DNA from: Candidatus Gastranaerophilales bacterium
Lineage (GTDB): Bacteria > Cyanobacteriota > Vampirovibrionia > Gastranaerophilales > Gastranaerophilaceae
Length of the DNA stretch: 64,000 bases
Direction of reading: 5' to 3'
NCBI GenBank assembly: GCA_944322615.1
Contig: CALUPH010000005.1
Location: 78,241-142,240, forward strand
Positions within the stretch are counted from its first letter, which is position 1. Each line of letters opens with the position of its first letter. The notes beneath the pieces are model-generated. The model worked only from the letters and a program-made list of their open reading frames with translations, was not told the origin of the DNA and searched no databases. The position numbers and the translations under genes are program-made. This document shows, in pieces, positions 34,090 through 44,051 of this stretch.

Positions 34090-34968
34090 TTATTTTTTCT
34101 TTCTGAGAATAATTAAAATAACACCTGTTAAAATTAATACTATACCAATAATTATTCTTGTTGTAAGAACTTCATGAAATAAAAGTACTCCAAAAAATAT
34201 CGCGGTTAAAGGCTCTAACGCCCCAAGTATTGCTGTATATGTAGAACCAATCAATTTTATTGCAACATTAGTTGCTTCTATTGAAATGATTGTAGGAAAT
34301 ATTGCTAATCCTATTACGTTTAGCCACAACATAGGGGAATTTATAACTTGCAATTGTGTACAGAAATTCAAATTATATATAAAAATCGGAAGACTAAACA
34401 AAATAACAAAAAATGTCATTTTCTCTGATGGAATTGTTCTTACTCCTTTTATTTTCTTTACAGAAACTATATAGAGCGCATAAAATAACGCTGAAGTTAA
34501 TATATACATAATTCCGGTAGTATTTAATTTTTGGTCTAATTTTCCGTTATATAAAAGAATAATACCTATAGAAGTTAGAAACAGGGCAGAAATAGTTGTT
34601 TTCGTTACTTTTTCCTTGAAAAATAAAGACATAATTAATGCTACAAAAATCGGATAAATAAACAATATTGTACAAGCAACACCTGAATCAATATATTTAA
34701 ACGCATTAAATAATGTTATTGATGAACCCGCAAATAATATAGAAAGTACTATTAACGGTATAATGTCCTTAAATGATATTTTTAATGAAACTTTTTTTAT
34801 AAATTTCAATAAAATATAGTAAATAATCAACGCGAGAGAATATCTATAAAACAACACTGAATTGACACTGATTCCTGCAGAATACAAAGGAAGTGCAAAC
34901 AATGGGTTTGTTCCATAGCTTGTAGATGCAACTATTCCAAATATTGTTCCTATAAATTTTCGGCTCAT
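34090..34968 (-). CDS. EamA/DMT-family transporter
   Basis: About ten hydrophobic helices in 292 aa form two EamA repeats, with the family's P-L-F/Y-R-Y and LEPLTAIFFGVLLFHE (second repeat) patterns. Such proteins export amino acids or other metabolites. The substrate is unknown. It precedes the aminotransferase on the same strand with 67 nt between them. Confidence 0.85.
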   Translation of the reverse strand: MSRKFIGTIFGIVASTSYGTNPLFALPLYSAGISVNSVLFYRYSLALIIYYILLKFIKKVSLKISFKDIIPLIVLSILFAGSSITLFNAFKYIDSGVACTILFIYPIFVALIMSLFFKEKVTKTTISALFLTSIGIILLYNGKLDQKLNTTGIMYILTSALFYALYIVSVKKIKGVRTIPSEKMTFFVILFSLPIFIYNLNFCTQLQVINSPMLWLNVIGLAIFPTIISIEATNVAIKLIGSTYTAILGALEPLTAIFFGVLLFHEVLTTRIIIGIVLILTGVILIILRKKK

Positions 34969-35043
34969 TTAAAATATATCTCCCTAAAGCAAAAGTTAAC
35001 TTAAAAGAATGTATAAATCAATATCTTTTGGTAAAATAAATTT

Positions 35044-35682
35044 ATGATTAGAAATTTCAAAGAAATAATTAAAAATATAAAAGAAATGAATCTGCCATAC
35101 ACTCAATTTGTGCAGTTTATGGAAGATATTCACGATCCTTTTATTGTTTTAATTGCGTGTATATTATCTTTAAGAACTAATGACAGAACAACATATCCTG
35201 CAACAATGAGGATGCTTGAATTAGGGAAAACACCAAAAGACTTTCTAAGTGTAAAACTGGAAGACTTAGAAAAAGCAATATATCCTGTTGGTTTTTATAA
35301 AAATAAAGCAAAACAAATTTTAGATATTGCCAGTGAACTTTATTATAACTATAATTCGACAGTACCTACAGACATAGAAGAGCTCATAAAATTTAAAGGT
35401 GTTGGAAGAAAAACTGCAAATCTGGTTCAGTCCAAAGGCTATAATTTGCCAAGCATATGTGTTGATGTTCACGTACACAGAATTTCAAATAGACTTGGAA
35501 TTGTTTCTACTAAAGAACCTGAAGATACAGAGTTTGCTTTAAAAGAAAATTTACCCAAAGAACTTTGGTCAGATATTAATACACTATTTGTAACACTTGG
35601 TCAAAATGTATGTAAACCTACAAAACCTAACTGTGGTATTTGTAAATTACAAAAATATTGTAATTTCTATAAAAACAAATAA
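35044..35682 (+). CDS. nth: Endonuclease III
   Basis: A DNA glycosylase/AP lyase removing oxidised pyrimidines. The helix-hairpin-helix FKGVGRKTANLV supplies the catalytic Lys, and VDVHVHRISNRLG the catalytic Asp. The C-terminal 4Fe-4S loop C-x6-C-x2-C-x5-C is complete (CKPTKPNCGICKLQKYC). Length 212 aa is normal. It is divergent from the EamA gene and convergent with the next one, whose stop adjoins its own. Confidence 0.93.
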   Translation: MIRNFKEIIKNIKEMNLPYTQFVQFMEDIHDPFIVLIACILSLRTNDRTTYPATMRMLELGKTPKDFLSVKLEDLEKAIYPVGFYKNKAKQILDIASELYYNYNSTVPTDIEELIKFKGVGRKTANLVQSKGYNLPSICVDVHVHRISNRLGIVSTKEPEDTEFALKENLPKELWSDINTLFVTLGQNVCKPTKPNCGICKLQKYCNFYKNK

Positions 35683-36669
35683 TTATTCTTTATTTAAACT
35701 TTTTGAGAAATAATCAAGCCCAGGTTCTACAGTCTTTTTAATGACAATATGCTCAACAAAATTATCAATTGGTTTTAGAAGAAGTGCTAATGCTATAAAA
35801 CCACCAACTGTTTTAATCATCTTGTTCTTAAATATTTGAGTATGATGATATTCTTTTAATATACTTTTTGCAGCCTTACCTAAATATCTATCCTGAGGAT
35901 ATATTTTTTTATATTCATTTTGTATATCTAAAAATTTTTTAAACAGTTTATTTGACAATTGTTTAGGCTTTTCATTGTTCATTAACTTTTCTCGCATTTC
36001 CAAAACACTCAATGCTTGTTTTTCAGAAAATTCACTCAACTTTTGAGGATTTGCAAATGCAATAGAATCAAAATTTTTTAATGGATTAACAACTTTTAAT
36101 ATTTTCTTAGCTCTTGGCAATGCCCTGAAATCACCATGCAAGTCACTTGCCATTGTTGATATTGCGTCTTTAAAACCATCAACATATGGTGTAGGATTAT
36201 TTTCAAAAGTATGCAAACTTTTGGATTGCATATATGATAATGATTTTTCTATAACAGTTTGTTTATTCTTTATAGAAAGACCGGATTTAGAAGCAAGACC
36301 CAATGAAGAAAAAATCTTTTGACCGGTTTTTACAGCGGCAGTAGGAAGAACAACACTTGCCATTGCTTGGAAAATTGCTTCTTTTAATCCTCTTCTTTTA
36401 CTCGGAGCATATTGTGTTTCGTCGTTCTTATATTTGTCATAAATGTCGGCACCAAAATACATTAAAGCAGGAACCCACAATGCAGTACCTAATTTAGGAG
36501 AAATACCACTAACTACTGCACCTAATTCATTTGAATATGCAAGACCTTTCAACGGCCATTTTCTTAATGGATCATTATATTCTCTTTTATCATTTTCTTT
36601 AAAAGAATTTCTTATATTCTTTTCTGATGAATTAATAATCGGCTTTGTATATATATCAACTAAATTCAT
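35683..36669 (-). CDS. Orphan membrane-associated protein
   Basis: No family recognised. The ATG at 36669 has AGAGAG just upstream; a TTG 21 nt earlier is less likely. The N-terminal part contains RNSFKEND, a weak version of the motif in other orphans, then DPLRKWPLKGLAYSNELG. Hydrophobic segments lie around residues 57-75, 95-115 and near the C-terminus (about 285-305). The chain is mostly helical and basic. Its stop abuts that of nth. Function unknown. Confidence 0.6.
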   Translation of the reverse strand: MNLVDIYTKPIINSSEKNIRNSFKENDKREYNDPLRKWPLKGLAYSNELGAVVSGISPKLGTALWVPALMYFGADIYDKYKNDETQYAPSKRRGLKEAIFQAMASVVLPTAAVKTGQKIFSSLGLASKSGLSIKNKQTVIEKSLSYMQSKSLHTFENNPTPYVDGFKDAISTMASDLHGDFRALPRAKKILKVVNPLKNFDSIAFANPQKLSEFSEKQALSVLEMREKLMNNEKPKQLSNKLFKKFLDIQNEYKKIYPQDRYLGKAAKSILKEYHHTQIFKNKMIKTVGGFIALALLLKPIDNFVEHIVIKKTVEPGLDYFSKSLNKE

Positions 36670-36755
36670 TAAAAACTCTCTACTCGACAACTATAAACAT
36701 GCTAGTGTATGTTTATACAAACATTAAACAAAAATTTATTTGTCATACAAAAATA

Positions 36756-38060
36756 CTATTTTTGCATACAACAATTTTTATATTTTTTACCGCTTCCGCA
36801 AGGGCATTTATCATTTCTACCCACGTTTGAATAATCAATACCTTCTTTTGGTTTTATTTCTTCTTTGTGAGATACAACATTCATCATTTGTTCAAATATC
36901 TTTGAAGCGTATAAAACACTTGCTGAAGAATATATTTTTTTATCAATTGAATCAGGTTTATAATAACTCAGTAAAGAATCAATTGTATAAGAAGTTTCTA
37001 AAATTTGGTTTATTCTATCTAAAAAATTTCCATATTTAGCAGCAACTCTTCTAATAATGTTTGCAGGCACTTTATCATTTTCCATAAAGTTTTTTATACA
37101 ATCTTTATATCCTTGAACTGATTTATAATCATCTGCCTCAAAAATTTTACAAAATGTTTGATAAAAAGGTATAACAAATAATGCAAGTTCTTTGTCATAA
37201 ATAATACCAATATCATATGTAGAAGAATGAGATGAAAAACCTTCTAACGACTTTTCCATAAAATCAGAATATGAGTTTTTAAAATCTGATACTGTAAAGT
37301 ATCTGTTATTTTCAACTTGTTTTATATTTTCTGAAATTTGCTCTTTTGAAGGTAATTCATCAGTATCACAGTATAAATTAAACATATTTATCAAATTATC
37401 AGCATAAAGATTTGTAGTAATAATTTCATCTGTTTCAAAACAATTTATAAATTTTTGCCCAAAACTTTTAACCAAAGATTCAATTTGCTCTTGTTTTTTG
37501 GGATTTTGCTCATAAGCATCTTCAGGTTTTTCGATTATTTTGGCAATTGCATATTTATATACTTCTTCCTTATTTATGCTTGAAATTACATTAGATATTT
37601 CTAAAAGATAAAATTCTTGATTCATAGGAAAAATTCTGCAAAGTGCAAATTGTCCAGGAGTAATTCCTCTAAAATTATTCATTTTTACCAAGGACAATAC
37701 TTTGTACATTTTTTCATTTACCAAATTATATAATTCAAAACCATTGCTTAGCACTCTTCTGATTTCAAATACAGATGCAAAGGAATGTGAAAGATTTTCT
37801 AAAATTTCTTTTTCTGTACTTGTTAAATCTGTATTTTTTTCTTCAAATAATTCAATTATTGTTTTTCTTGCTTCCGTTAATCGTCTTTCAAATATATAAG
37901 GAATAAGAAGAACTTGAATTCTGCTTGCATCTGCATTTTTAGCAGATAAAGTTGCAAGATATTCATCAAAATCAGGTTTTACTATTTCATCTGACAATAC
38001 AAAGTTCATTACTTTTGTTATTGTATCTGATATTATTGCTAATTTTTCTATTACTGACAT
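36756..38060 (-). CDS. SEC-C motif protein
   Basis: Most of the 434 residues are helical and of unknown fold. The last 22 residues form a SEC-C zinc-binding motif, VGRNDKCPCGSGKKYKNCC (C-x-C...C-C), also seen at the end of SecA. SEC-C domains bind zinc and often ribosomes or other proteins, so a link to secretion or translation is possible. It is last in the minus-strand run starting with the TPR lipoprotein gene, and starts 1 nt after the pgeF stop with AAGGGGAT upstream. Confidence 0.7.
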   Translation of the reverse strand: MSVIEKLAIISDTITKVMNFVLSDEIVKPDFDEYLATLSAKNADASRIQVLLIPYIFERRLTEARKTIIELFEEKNTDLTSTEKEILENLSHSFASVFEIRRVLSNGFELYNLVNEKMYKVLSLVKMNNFRGITPGQFALCRIFPMNQEFYLLEISNVISSINKEEVYKYAIAKIIEKPEDAYEQNPKKQEQIESLVKSFGQKFINCFETDEIITTNLYADNLINMFNLYCDTDELPSKEQISENIKQVENNRYFTVSDFKNSYSDFMEKSLEGFSSHSSTYDIGIIYDKELALFVIPFYQTFCKIFEADDYKSVQGYKDCIKNFMENDKVPANIIRRVAAKYGNFLDRINQILETSYTIDSLLSYYKPDSIDKKIYSSASVLYASKIFEQMMNVVSHKEEIKPKEGIDYSNVGRNDKCPCGSGKKYKNCCMQK

Positions 38061-38061
38061 T

Positions 38062-38799
38062 TTATATCCCCTTTATCCTTAAAACAGCAGAATGCCTTGC
38101 TGTAATTCCATTTTCTTTTCTATATGAAAAAAATATATCAGACATACAGCATGTGCAATAGCTACAAATGTCTATATTTTTTATACCAATTTCTTCCAGC
38201 TGGCTATAATTCAATAATTTTAAATCAATGTGATATTTGTTAGCTTTTTTTTCATAAAATTTTTTTTGACTTTTATCTTCTACAATTTTGTTAAAAACAT
38301 CTTCATCAGTTTCAAAACAACATTTTCCAATCGATGGACCAATTAAAGCAGTAATATTATCTAATTTTACATTAAGTTCAGTGCTCATTTTTAATGCCGT
38401 CTTTTTTAATATTTTTAAGGCAGTTCCTCGCCATCCTGCATGAACAACAGCTCCAATATTATCTTTTTTTGAATATAAAATGATTGGAACACAATCTGCA
38501 AAATTGAGTATTAATAATGAATTATTGACATCTGAAATTAAAGCATCAGTATCATCATAAAAATATTTTTCTGATTTTATAATCTGAACATTTGCACTAT
38601 GTGTCTGTTTAGCTGTATATATACCTTTTAAACCAAATTTTTCTGTTAAAAACTTTCTATTTTGATTTGCTTCAAACTCCAAATCAGTCCTTGAAGCAGA
38701 AGTTAATACAAAATCACGAGTTGTAAAAAAACAATCTATATCAGCTAATAAGGAGGATTTTAATACTTTTTTTCCATAGAAATCATCAAAATAAAACAT
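38062..38799 (-). CDS. pgeF: YfiH/PgeF family (polyphenol oxidase/LACC1-like) enzyme
   Basis: The fold's zinc/active-site residues are His67 (in QTHSANV), Cys103 (in ADCVPI) and His120 (in HAGWRGT). GPSIGKCCFE and CTCCMSDIFFSYRKE are also family marks. Members hydrolyse or phosphorolyse purine nucleosides and correct mis-incorporated Ser in peptidoglycan precursors in E. coli. Which role applies here is unknown. Its start overlaps the upp stop. Confidence 0.85.
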   Translation of the reverse strand: MFYFDDFYGKKVLKSSLLADIDCFFTTRDFVLTSASRTDLEFEANQNRKFLTEKFGLKGIYTAKQTHSANVQIIKSEKYFYDDTDALISDVNNSLLILNFADCVPIILYSKKDNIGAVVHAGWRGTALKILKKTALKMSTELNVKLDNITALIGPSIGKCCFETDEDVFNKIVEDKSQKKFYEKKANKYHIDLKLLNYSQLEEIGIKNIDICSYCTCCMSDIFFSYRKENGITARHSAVLRIKGI

Positions 38800-39461
38800 T
38801 AATTTTCTACCGTATTAAATATTCTATCACCAGCATCTCCAAGACCTGGACGGATATATCCATGTTCATTTAAACAATCATCAATACTCGCAGTAATAAT
38901 TTTGACATCAGGATATGCACTTTGAACTTTACTTAAACCTTCAGGCGCACTAATCAAACTAACAAAACGAATATTATTGTGAGGTACTTTTTTATTAGCA
39001 AAAAGTTTAATCGCATCTATAGCTGAGTTTCCGGTTGCAAGCATCGGATCAAGTATTAAAATAATTTTGTCTTCAGGATGTTCAAACTCAACAGGAATTT
39101 TATTATAATACCAGACCGGAGTTAATGTATCTTCATCTCTATACATACCAATATGACGAACTGTTGCATATGGCATAATTTCATTTGCAATATCAGAAAA
39201 AATCAAACCTGCTCTAAGTATTGGAGCTATTATAATTTCCTTTTTCTTACTTAAAATTTTTGATTTACAAGCTTCTAAAGGAGTTTCAACAATAATATCT
39301 TCAAGCTCTAAATCCTCAGTTGCTTTATAAAATAAAAGATAAGTTATTCTTCTTATTGCATTTCTAAATACTTCAGCATTAGTATCTTTATTTCTAATTA
39401 TACTAAGGTTATGACAACATAAAGGATGATTTACAACATAGACATTAGAAAACTTATTCAT
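38799..39461 (-). CDS. upp: Uracil phosphoribosyltransferase
   Basis: Salvage enzyme making UMP from uracil and PRPP. The PRPP loop is LDPMLATGNSAIDAI, and the uracil-binding end is GYIRPGLGDAGDR. Earlier, NHPLCCHNLSIIRNKDTN replaces the more usual VxHPLVxHKLxxLR, a minor divergence. Length 220 aa is slightly above the usual 208. Its start lies inside the end of the MCE gene. Confidence 0.92.
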   Translation of the reverse strand: MNKFSNVYVVNHPLCCHNLSIIRNKDTNAEVFRNAIRRITYLLFYKATEDLELEDIIVETPLEACKSKILSKKKEIIIAPILRAGLIFSDIANEIMPYATVRHIGMYRDEDTLTPVWYYNKIPVEFEHPEDKIILILDPMLATGNSAIDAIKLFANKKVPHNNIRFVSLISAPEGLSKVQSAYPDVKIITASIDDCLNEHGYIRPGLGDAGDRIFNTVEN

Positions 39462-40152
39462 TATTTATTTCCTTCATACTTTCTTCATTTAAATTACTTT
39501 GATTATTATCAATTTCATCGTTATTTTGACTGCTTTTATTATTAATATAATCAAATGTTCTTTTTGTTAATTTATAAATAATAACAGATTGAGCAGTATT
39601 AATTTCGCTTGTTTGACGAGAAATATTTCCAACTAAAGAACTCTGCTTTAGAAATTCTTTGTTATTCAATAAACCGGATGCTTGAATTGTTCGACCAATA
39701 CCACCGTATATATCAATCATTACATTTGATGCAAGCTTTTGTCCGTCCCAAAAATCTTGAACTCTATACGATGCAGAAGGTATGATTTCTTCTTTACAAT
39801 CAACTTCAGATGATGTAGAAGGATTAAGTTCTAATGAAGTAGAACCACCCAACCCGTAAAATTGAATTGATGCAGTTGCACATTTTGGTATTTGAACATC
39901 TTTTTTCGTGACAAGAAGAGATACAAATACTTTATTATCAAAGATCTTTACATCTTTAACATAACCAATATTTATCCCCATTAAACGAACAGGAGAACCC
40001 TCTACCAAACCATCTACATCATCAAAGAAAATATAATACGAGTTTTGAACATTATCTTTTACAGCTGTTTTATATATAAACAAAAACAATCCGCCTGAAA
40101 TAATTAAAAGCCAAACTATAATTTCTATTAGCCAAATATATTTTCTTTTCAT
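39454..40152 (-). CDS. MlaD/MCE-domain membrane protein
   Basis: One N-terminal helix (about residues 8-28) anchors a single MCE domain (YYIFFDDVDGLVEGSPVRLM, the classic start, to about residue 115), then a helical tail. MCE proteins carry phospholipids between inner and outer membranes, in partnership with an ABC transporter that is not encoded nearby. The ATG at 40152 is chosen over a TTG 18 nt earlier. It lies between lgt and upp. Confidence 0.85.
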   Translation of the reverse strand: MKRKYIWLIEIIVWLLIISGGLFLFIYKTAVKDNVQNSYYIFFDDVDGLVEGSPVRLMGINIGYVKDVKIFDNKVFVSLLVTKKDVQIPKCATASIQFYGLGGSTSLELNPSTSSEVDCKEEIIPSASYRVQDFWDGQKLASNVMIDIYGGIGRTIQASGLLNNKEFLKQSSLVGNISRQTSEINTAQSVIIYKLTKRTFDYINNKSSQNNDEIDNNQSNLNEESMKEINNE

Positions 40153-40189
40153 ACGAATATTATAAATCAAATCAAATTTATTACAAAAT

Positions 40190-40978
40190 TTATGACTTTT
40201 TATTTTTATACAAAATTATAAGCGATATGACAGAAGCAAATACAAATAATAATGCAACTATCTGAGCAATATGAATATTATTAAAAGATAAAACACTATC
40301 TACTCTAACAGATTCAACTAATATTCTTGCTAACGAATACAAAATTATATAAACAAAAAAGATTAAACCATCTTTTCTATTTTTTACTTTTGAAAGAATT
40401 AAATATAAAACAATAAAAATTAAAATGCTTAATAAAGATTCATACAAAAAAGCAGGATGAAAATATTCATAGGATTTATATTCTATAGGTCTGGCACTAT
40501 AAGGAATATAAAGTTTCCAAGGCAAATCTGTTGGTAACCCAAAAGCTTCAGAATTAAAAAAATTGCCCCAACGACCGAATATTTGACCTGTAACTATACC
40601 GAAAGAAAATAAATCAGCATATCTGAGAAAATTTATATTATTCTGTTTAGCATAGATCAACCCAATCAAAATACCGCCAATAACAGCACCTTGAATAGAT
40701 ATACCACCATTCCAAATAGCTAGTATTTCAGCAGGATGTTTTACAAAATATTTGTAATCTAACAAGACGTAATATAATCTTGCACTTAAAATTCCACTTA
40801 TTATTAAAACAAAAGACAAATCACAAATAGTATCAGTAAGTATTTCTTTGTAATAATGTTTTTTTATAAAAATAATAACAAACAAACCCAAAAGTATAGA
40901 AATTGACATAACAACACCATACCAATGAATATCAATTAGTCCTATAGTTAAAGCGATATCACCGGGAGACTGAAACAT
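40190..40978 (-). CDS. lgt: Prolipoprotein diacylglyceryl transferase
   Basis: Lgt attaches diacylglycerol to the lipobox Cys of lipoproteins. The signature GRWGNFFNSEAFG and the conserved His in HPAFLYES are present, with about seven membrane helices in 262 aa. HWYGV near the N-terminus is typical. The gene upstream (2 nt away) encodes a protein with a lipobox, a direct substrate. Confidence 0.93.
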   Translation of the reverse strand: MFQSPGDIALTIGLIDIHWYGVVMSISILLGLFVIIFIKKHYYKEILTDTICDLSFVLIISGILSARLYYVLLDYKYFVKHPAEILAIWNGGISIQGAVIGGILIGLIYAKQNNINFLRYADLFSFGIVTGQIFGRWGNFFNSEAFGLPTDLPWKLYIPYSARPIEYKSYEYFHPAFLYESLLSILIFIVLYLILSKVKNRKDGLIFFVYIILYSLARILVESVRVDSVLSFNNIHIAQIVALLFVFASVISLIILYKNKKS

Positions 40979-40980
40979 CT

Positions 40981-41598
40981 TTATTCTGTTACTTCATCTT
41001 TTTTTTCATCAATAGGAGTAACTTCATCTTGAAGTTTTTTTACATTTTCAAGATTTTTACTATCATAAATCGCTGTATATTCCTTTATTTTAGAATTTAA
41101 TTCAGCGATTTTAGCATTTATTTGTTCTGTTTCAGGAGCATCCGGTTTTTTAACCAAATACAAATTATAAGTTTCTACCGTATCAGAAGCTTTATCATTA
41201 AATTTTGCAATATCATCTAGAGACAATTCAGGTATTACACCATTTTCATCAGCCTCTTTTTCAATAATTTTATAAGCCAAAGCTTCTTTGGCAACAGCTA
41301 AAGTATAGTATGTATCAGCAAATTCAGGTTTTAATTCAATTACTTTTTTTAGTTCTTCAACAGCACCTTCATAATTGCCTACGCTATTATATGCAACAGC
41401 CAAATTATAATGTGTTTGATAAATCTCATTATCTAAATCAAGACTAGATTTCAAACGACAAATAGCCGTTTCTGTATCACCTTTATCCATATATGATTCG
41501 GCTTTATTATTTAACTCTTGTATTGCAAGATTATTTATACACGCTGTGGTCATCACAGATACGAATAATATTGTAAATAACAATAATATCTTTTTCAT
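40981..41598 (-). CDS. TPR lipoprotein
   Basis: A lipoprotein signal peptide ends in T-T-A-C with Cys20 as the lipid site. Two or three TPR units follow (ELNNKAESYMDKGDTETAIC, then HYNLAVAYNSVGNYEGAVEE). The tail is charged, with a possible coiled coil. It resembles the small assembly-type TPR lipoproteins, but no partner is known. It is the first gene of a six-gene run with lgt, MCE, upp, pgeF and the SEC-C gene. Confidence 0.85.
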   Translation of the reverse strand: MKKILLLFTILFVSVMTTACINNLAIQELNNKAESYMDKGDTETAICRLKSSLDLDNEIYQTHYNLAVAYNSVGNYEGAVEELKKVIELKPEFADTYYTLAVAKEALAYKIIEKEADENGVIPELSLDDIAKFNDKASDTVETYNLYLVKKPDAPETEQINAKIAELNSKIKEYTAIYDSKNLENVKKLQDEVTPIDEKKDEVTE

Positions 41599-41704
41599 AA
41601 AAATCCCCTATAGACTTATTACACTATAAACGTAAAATGAAAATTTTGCAATATTTTCAAAATAGTATACAATATTTGGAGGAGTAGTTTATTAAGAGAT
41701 AATC

Positions 41705-41977
41705 ATGAGCGATTCAGAAAAAATAGTTTCATTAAAAAATGCCAGACATAAAACAAAAGAGACAAAAAAAGAAGATGTTCAAAAGACACAAGAACCTGTT
41801 ATATGCAGTTTCTGTGGTCGTCCTAATACACAAGTGGCAAAAATGGTTCAAGGTCCGGGAGTTAATATATGCTCAGAATGCACTATGATTGCTGTTCAAT
41901 ATCTTATATTAGAGGATAAGTTACCTTCAGGTGAAGCACAAAAGATACTTGATATTTTTTGGAGCAAAATAAAATAA
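41705..41977 (+). CDS. Free-standing ClpX-type zinc-finger protein
   Basis: A charged N-terminus of about 30 residues precedes a ClpX C4 zinc-binding domain: Cys34-x2-Cys37 and Cys56-x2-Cys59 with the family's QGPGVNICSEC between. In ClpX this domain binds adaptors and substrates; here it is not joined to an ATPase, so it could act as an adaptor or a decoy. It is the first gene of a four-gene operon, and its TAA overlaps the next ATG. Confidence 0.85.
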   Translation: MSDSEKIVSLKNARHKTKETKKEDVQKTQEPVICSFCGRPNTQVAKMVQGPGVNICSECTMIAVQYLILEDKLPSGEAQKILDIFWSKIK

Positions 41978-43614
41978 TGTCTCAACTTTCAAAACTACAA
42001 ATACGTGCAAAGGTTCTTTCTGTTATTTCAGAAATAAAATCCTCTGCTACTTATAACGAAGACTCTCTTTCAAATTTCATAGATGAATTAAATAATATTG
42101 ATGACAAAGAAACTCTATTTGATATCTTTATTAAAGAATATATTAAAATGGATGAAAATGAATATGTGTTTTCCGGCTGTATATTAAAAAATGTTGTGCC
42201 AAAAAAATACATAAACGACAAAGTTCTTGAACAATTAAAATCTAATATACTTTCAGATGAATCAAAATATAAACTTGTTCAATTATTGAGACTCGTCGGA
42301 AGCGAATGCAATTATAATGAAATACCATCTTACTTTGAAAATCCGGAAGAAGTTTTAGATAAAGAAACAAAAAAACTATTAGAAAATGCCGTTTTTAACC
42401 CGGAAGCAATGCTTGATTTTCTGGATTTTGTTTCAGCAGTTTCAGCTAAAGACAGAAATCTTTTACTTGACTCTTTAAAACTTGACTATGAAGGTGATGT
42501 ACTTGCTAATATAATATATCCTGTTCTATATTCCAATTATGATGATAGTTTTATTTTGGAAGTAATTAATATATTATCTGATTCTAAATCTTCACTAGCT
42601 ATAAAACCTTTTAATTATTTGATAGAAACATCATCTAATCAAGAGATTATAAATGCTTGTAAAACAGGATTAAAGAAATTAAAATTAGCTGGAGCAACAG
42701 AAGAAAAAGCGAATAATTATTTTCAAAATATTGTAAAAGACACGACACCTTCAGAATTTTTCACAACAATTCCTGATGGAAACGGCAATCAGGCACTACT
42801 TATTTCAAGACAAAATCAAAAAGGGAAATATATTCTTGTTGCTGTTGTAACAAATGATAAAGCAGGTATAATTGACTGTTTTGGTTTTTTTAATATTTCA
42901 CAAGAAGAATTAATAAAAGTTATTGGTAAATTTTATAAATCTGAAGGGAAATACAAAGTAAAACCTGAATATATAAAAACAAAAATTGAAGAAGCTATCG
43001 ATATAACAATCAAAGCTAAACACAAATTTCCATATGAATTTATCTGTTGGAATACATTTACAAGTGATTTAGATATACTAGACACAGATTTAAAAACATA
43101 TATAGAAACAAATTGTAAGCAACAACTTATTTCTAAAAATGATATGCTAAATTTACTAACAAAAGAATATACTTTAAGATGGTTTATTACTCCAAGTGAA
43201 AATGAAATAATAAAAATATTTGTAGAAGATATATATAATGAAAATGAACCTAATATCGAAAATATAAATGAAAAAATAAAAGATAGTATAGATAAAATTT
43301 TTGATGAAAAAGAAGTAAGTATTTGGCAAAATAGATTTTATAATCTCATATATCTATTAAGAAATAATTCACTTTTAAAAGAAGCAGATAACTTTTATAC
43401 AATATTAAAAAATAATGAATTATTTACGCTGTTTAAATTAGTAATAATACAAAGAAGCATATTCAACTATTATGTAGGGCTAAAAGAAAATATAAAGGAA
43501 TCTTTTTTTACAACTAACATATTCAGTAAAAAGAACGCAACAAGTAAAAGCTATGATATAAAAAAAATAGAAAAAATAATCAATATACTAAAAAGACAGT
43601 GGATAGATGAATAA
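41977..43614 (+). CDS. Large orphan protein in the ruvX operon
   Basis: No family recognised. The start ATG at 41977 overlaps the preceding stop (TAATG); a start 18 nt earlier is in frame but inside that gene. The first half (to about 250) reads like helical repeats of the HEAT/armadillo type (LSDESKYKLVQLLRLVGSE). The middle has strands (FFTTIPDGNGNQALLISRQN) and the C-terminus is helical and Asn/Lys-rich. No signal or membrane segment. It ends 8 nt into ruvX, so it is translated with it. Confidence 0.65.
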   Translation: MSQLSKLQIRAKVLSVISEIKSSATYNEDSLSNFIDELNNIDDKETLFDIFIKEYIKMDENEYVFSGCILKNVVPKKYINDKVLEQLKSNILSDESKYKLVQLLRLVGSECNYNEIPSYFENPEEVLDKETKKLLENAVFNPEAMLDFLDFVSAVSAKDRNLLLDSLKLDYEGDVLANIIYPVLYSNYDDSFILEVINILSDSKSSLAIKPFNYLIETSSNQEIINACKTGLKKLKLAGATEEKANNYFQNIVKDTTPSEFFTTIPDGNGNQALLISRQNQKGKYILVAVVTNDKAGIIDCFGFFNISQEELIKVIGKFYKSEGKYKVKPEYIKTKIEEAIDITIKAKHKFPYEFICWNTFTSDLDILDTDLKTYIETNCKQQLISKNDMLNLLTKEYTLRWFITPSENEIIKIFVEDIYNENEPNIENINEKIKDSIDKIFDEKEVSIWQNRFYNLIYLLRNNSLLKEADNFYTILKNNELFTLFKLVIIQRSIFNYYVGLKENIKESFFTTNIFSKKNATSKSYDIKKIEKIINILKRQWIDE

Positions 43615-44023
43615 AATTATAGGATTAGATATAGGAAAGAAAAGAATAGGAATTTCAATAAGCGATATTATGGGACTTATTGCACATCCTGTTGAAACAA
43701 TACAAAGAGAACCGGAAAATCTTGCAATAGAGAAAATAAAAAAAATATGCAAAGAAAATAATGTAAAAAAAATAGTAGCCGGTCTACCAAAAAATATGAA
43801 CAATACAATAGGCGAACAAGCTCAAGACTGCATTGACTTTGCAAATAATTTTAAAGATGAATACGAAATAATATTTGAAGACGAAAGGCTTACAAGTAAA
43901 CAAGCAGAATATATTCTTGCACAAACAGGAAGAAAATATACAAAAGATAAGAAACTTGTCGATTTAAAAAGTGCTTGTATTATATTACAACAATACTTAG
44001 ACAGCCCAAGAAAAAATTTATAA
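43607..44023 (+). CDS. ruvX: YqgF/RuvX-family nuclease
   Basis: A small RNase H-fold nuclease linked to 16S rRNA 5' maturation and proposed as a Holliday junction resolvase. The three acidic sites are visible: LDIGKKRIGIS, FEDERLTSKQAE and VDLKSACIILQQYLD. Length 138 aa is normal. The start overlaps the preceding gene by 8 nt; a DUF1292 gene follows, as in other bacteria. Confidence 0.9.
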   Translation: MNKIIGLDIGKKRIGISISDIMGLIAHPVETIQREPENLAIEKIKKICKENNVKKIVAGLPKNMNNTIGEQAQDCIDFANNFKDEYEIIFEDERLTSKQAEYILAQTGRKYTKDKKLVDLKSACIILQQYLDSPRKNL

Positions 44024-44051
44024 ATAATCTAAAATAGAAAGAGAGAAAATA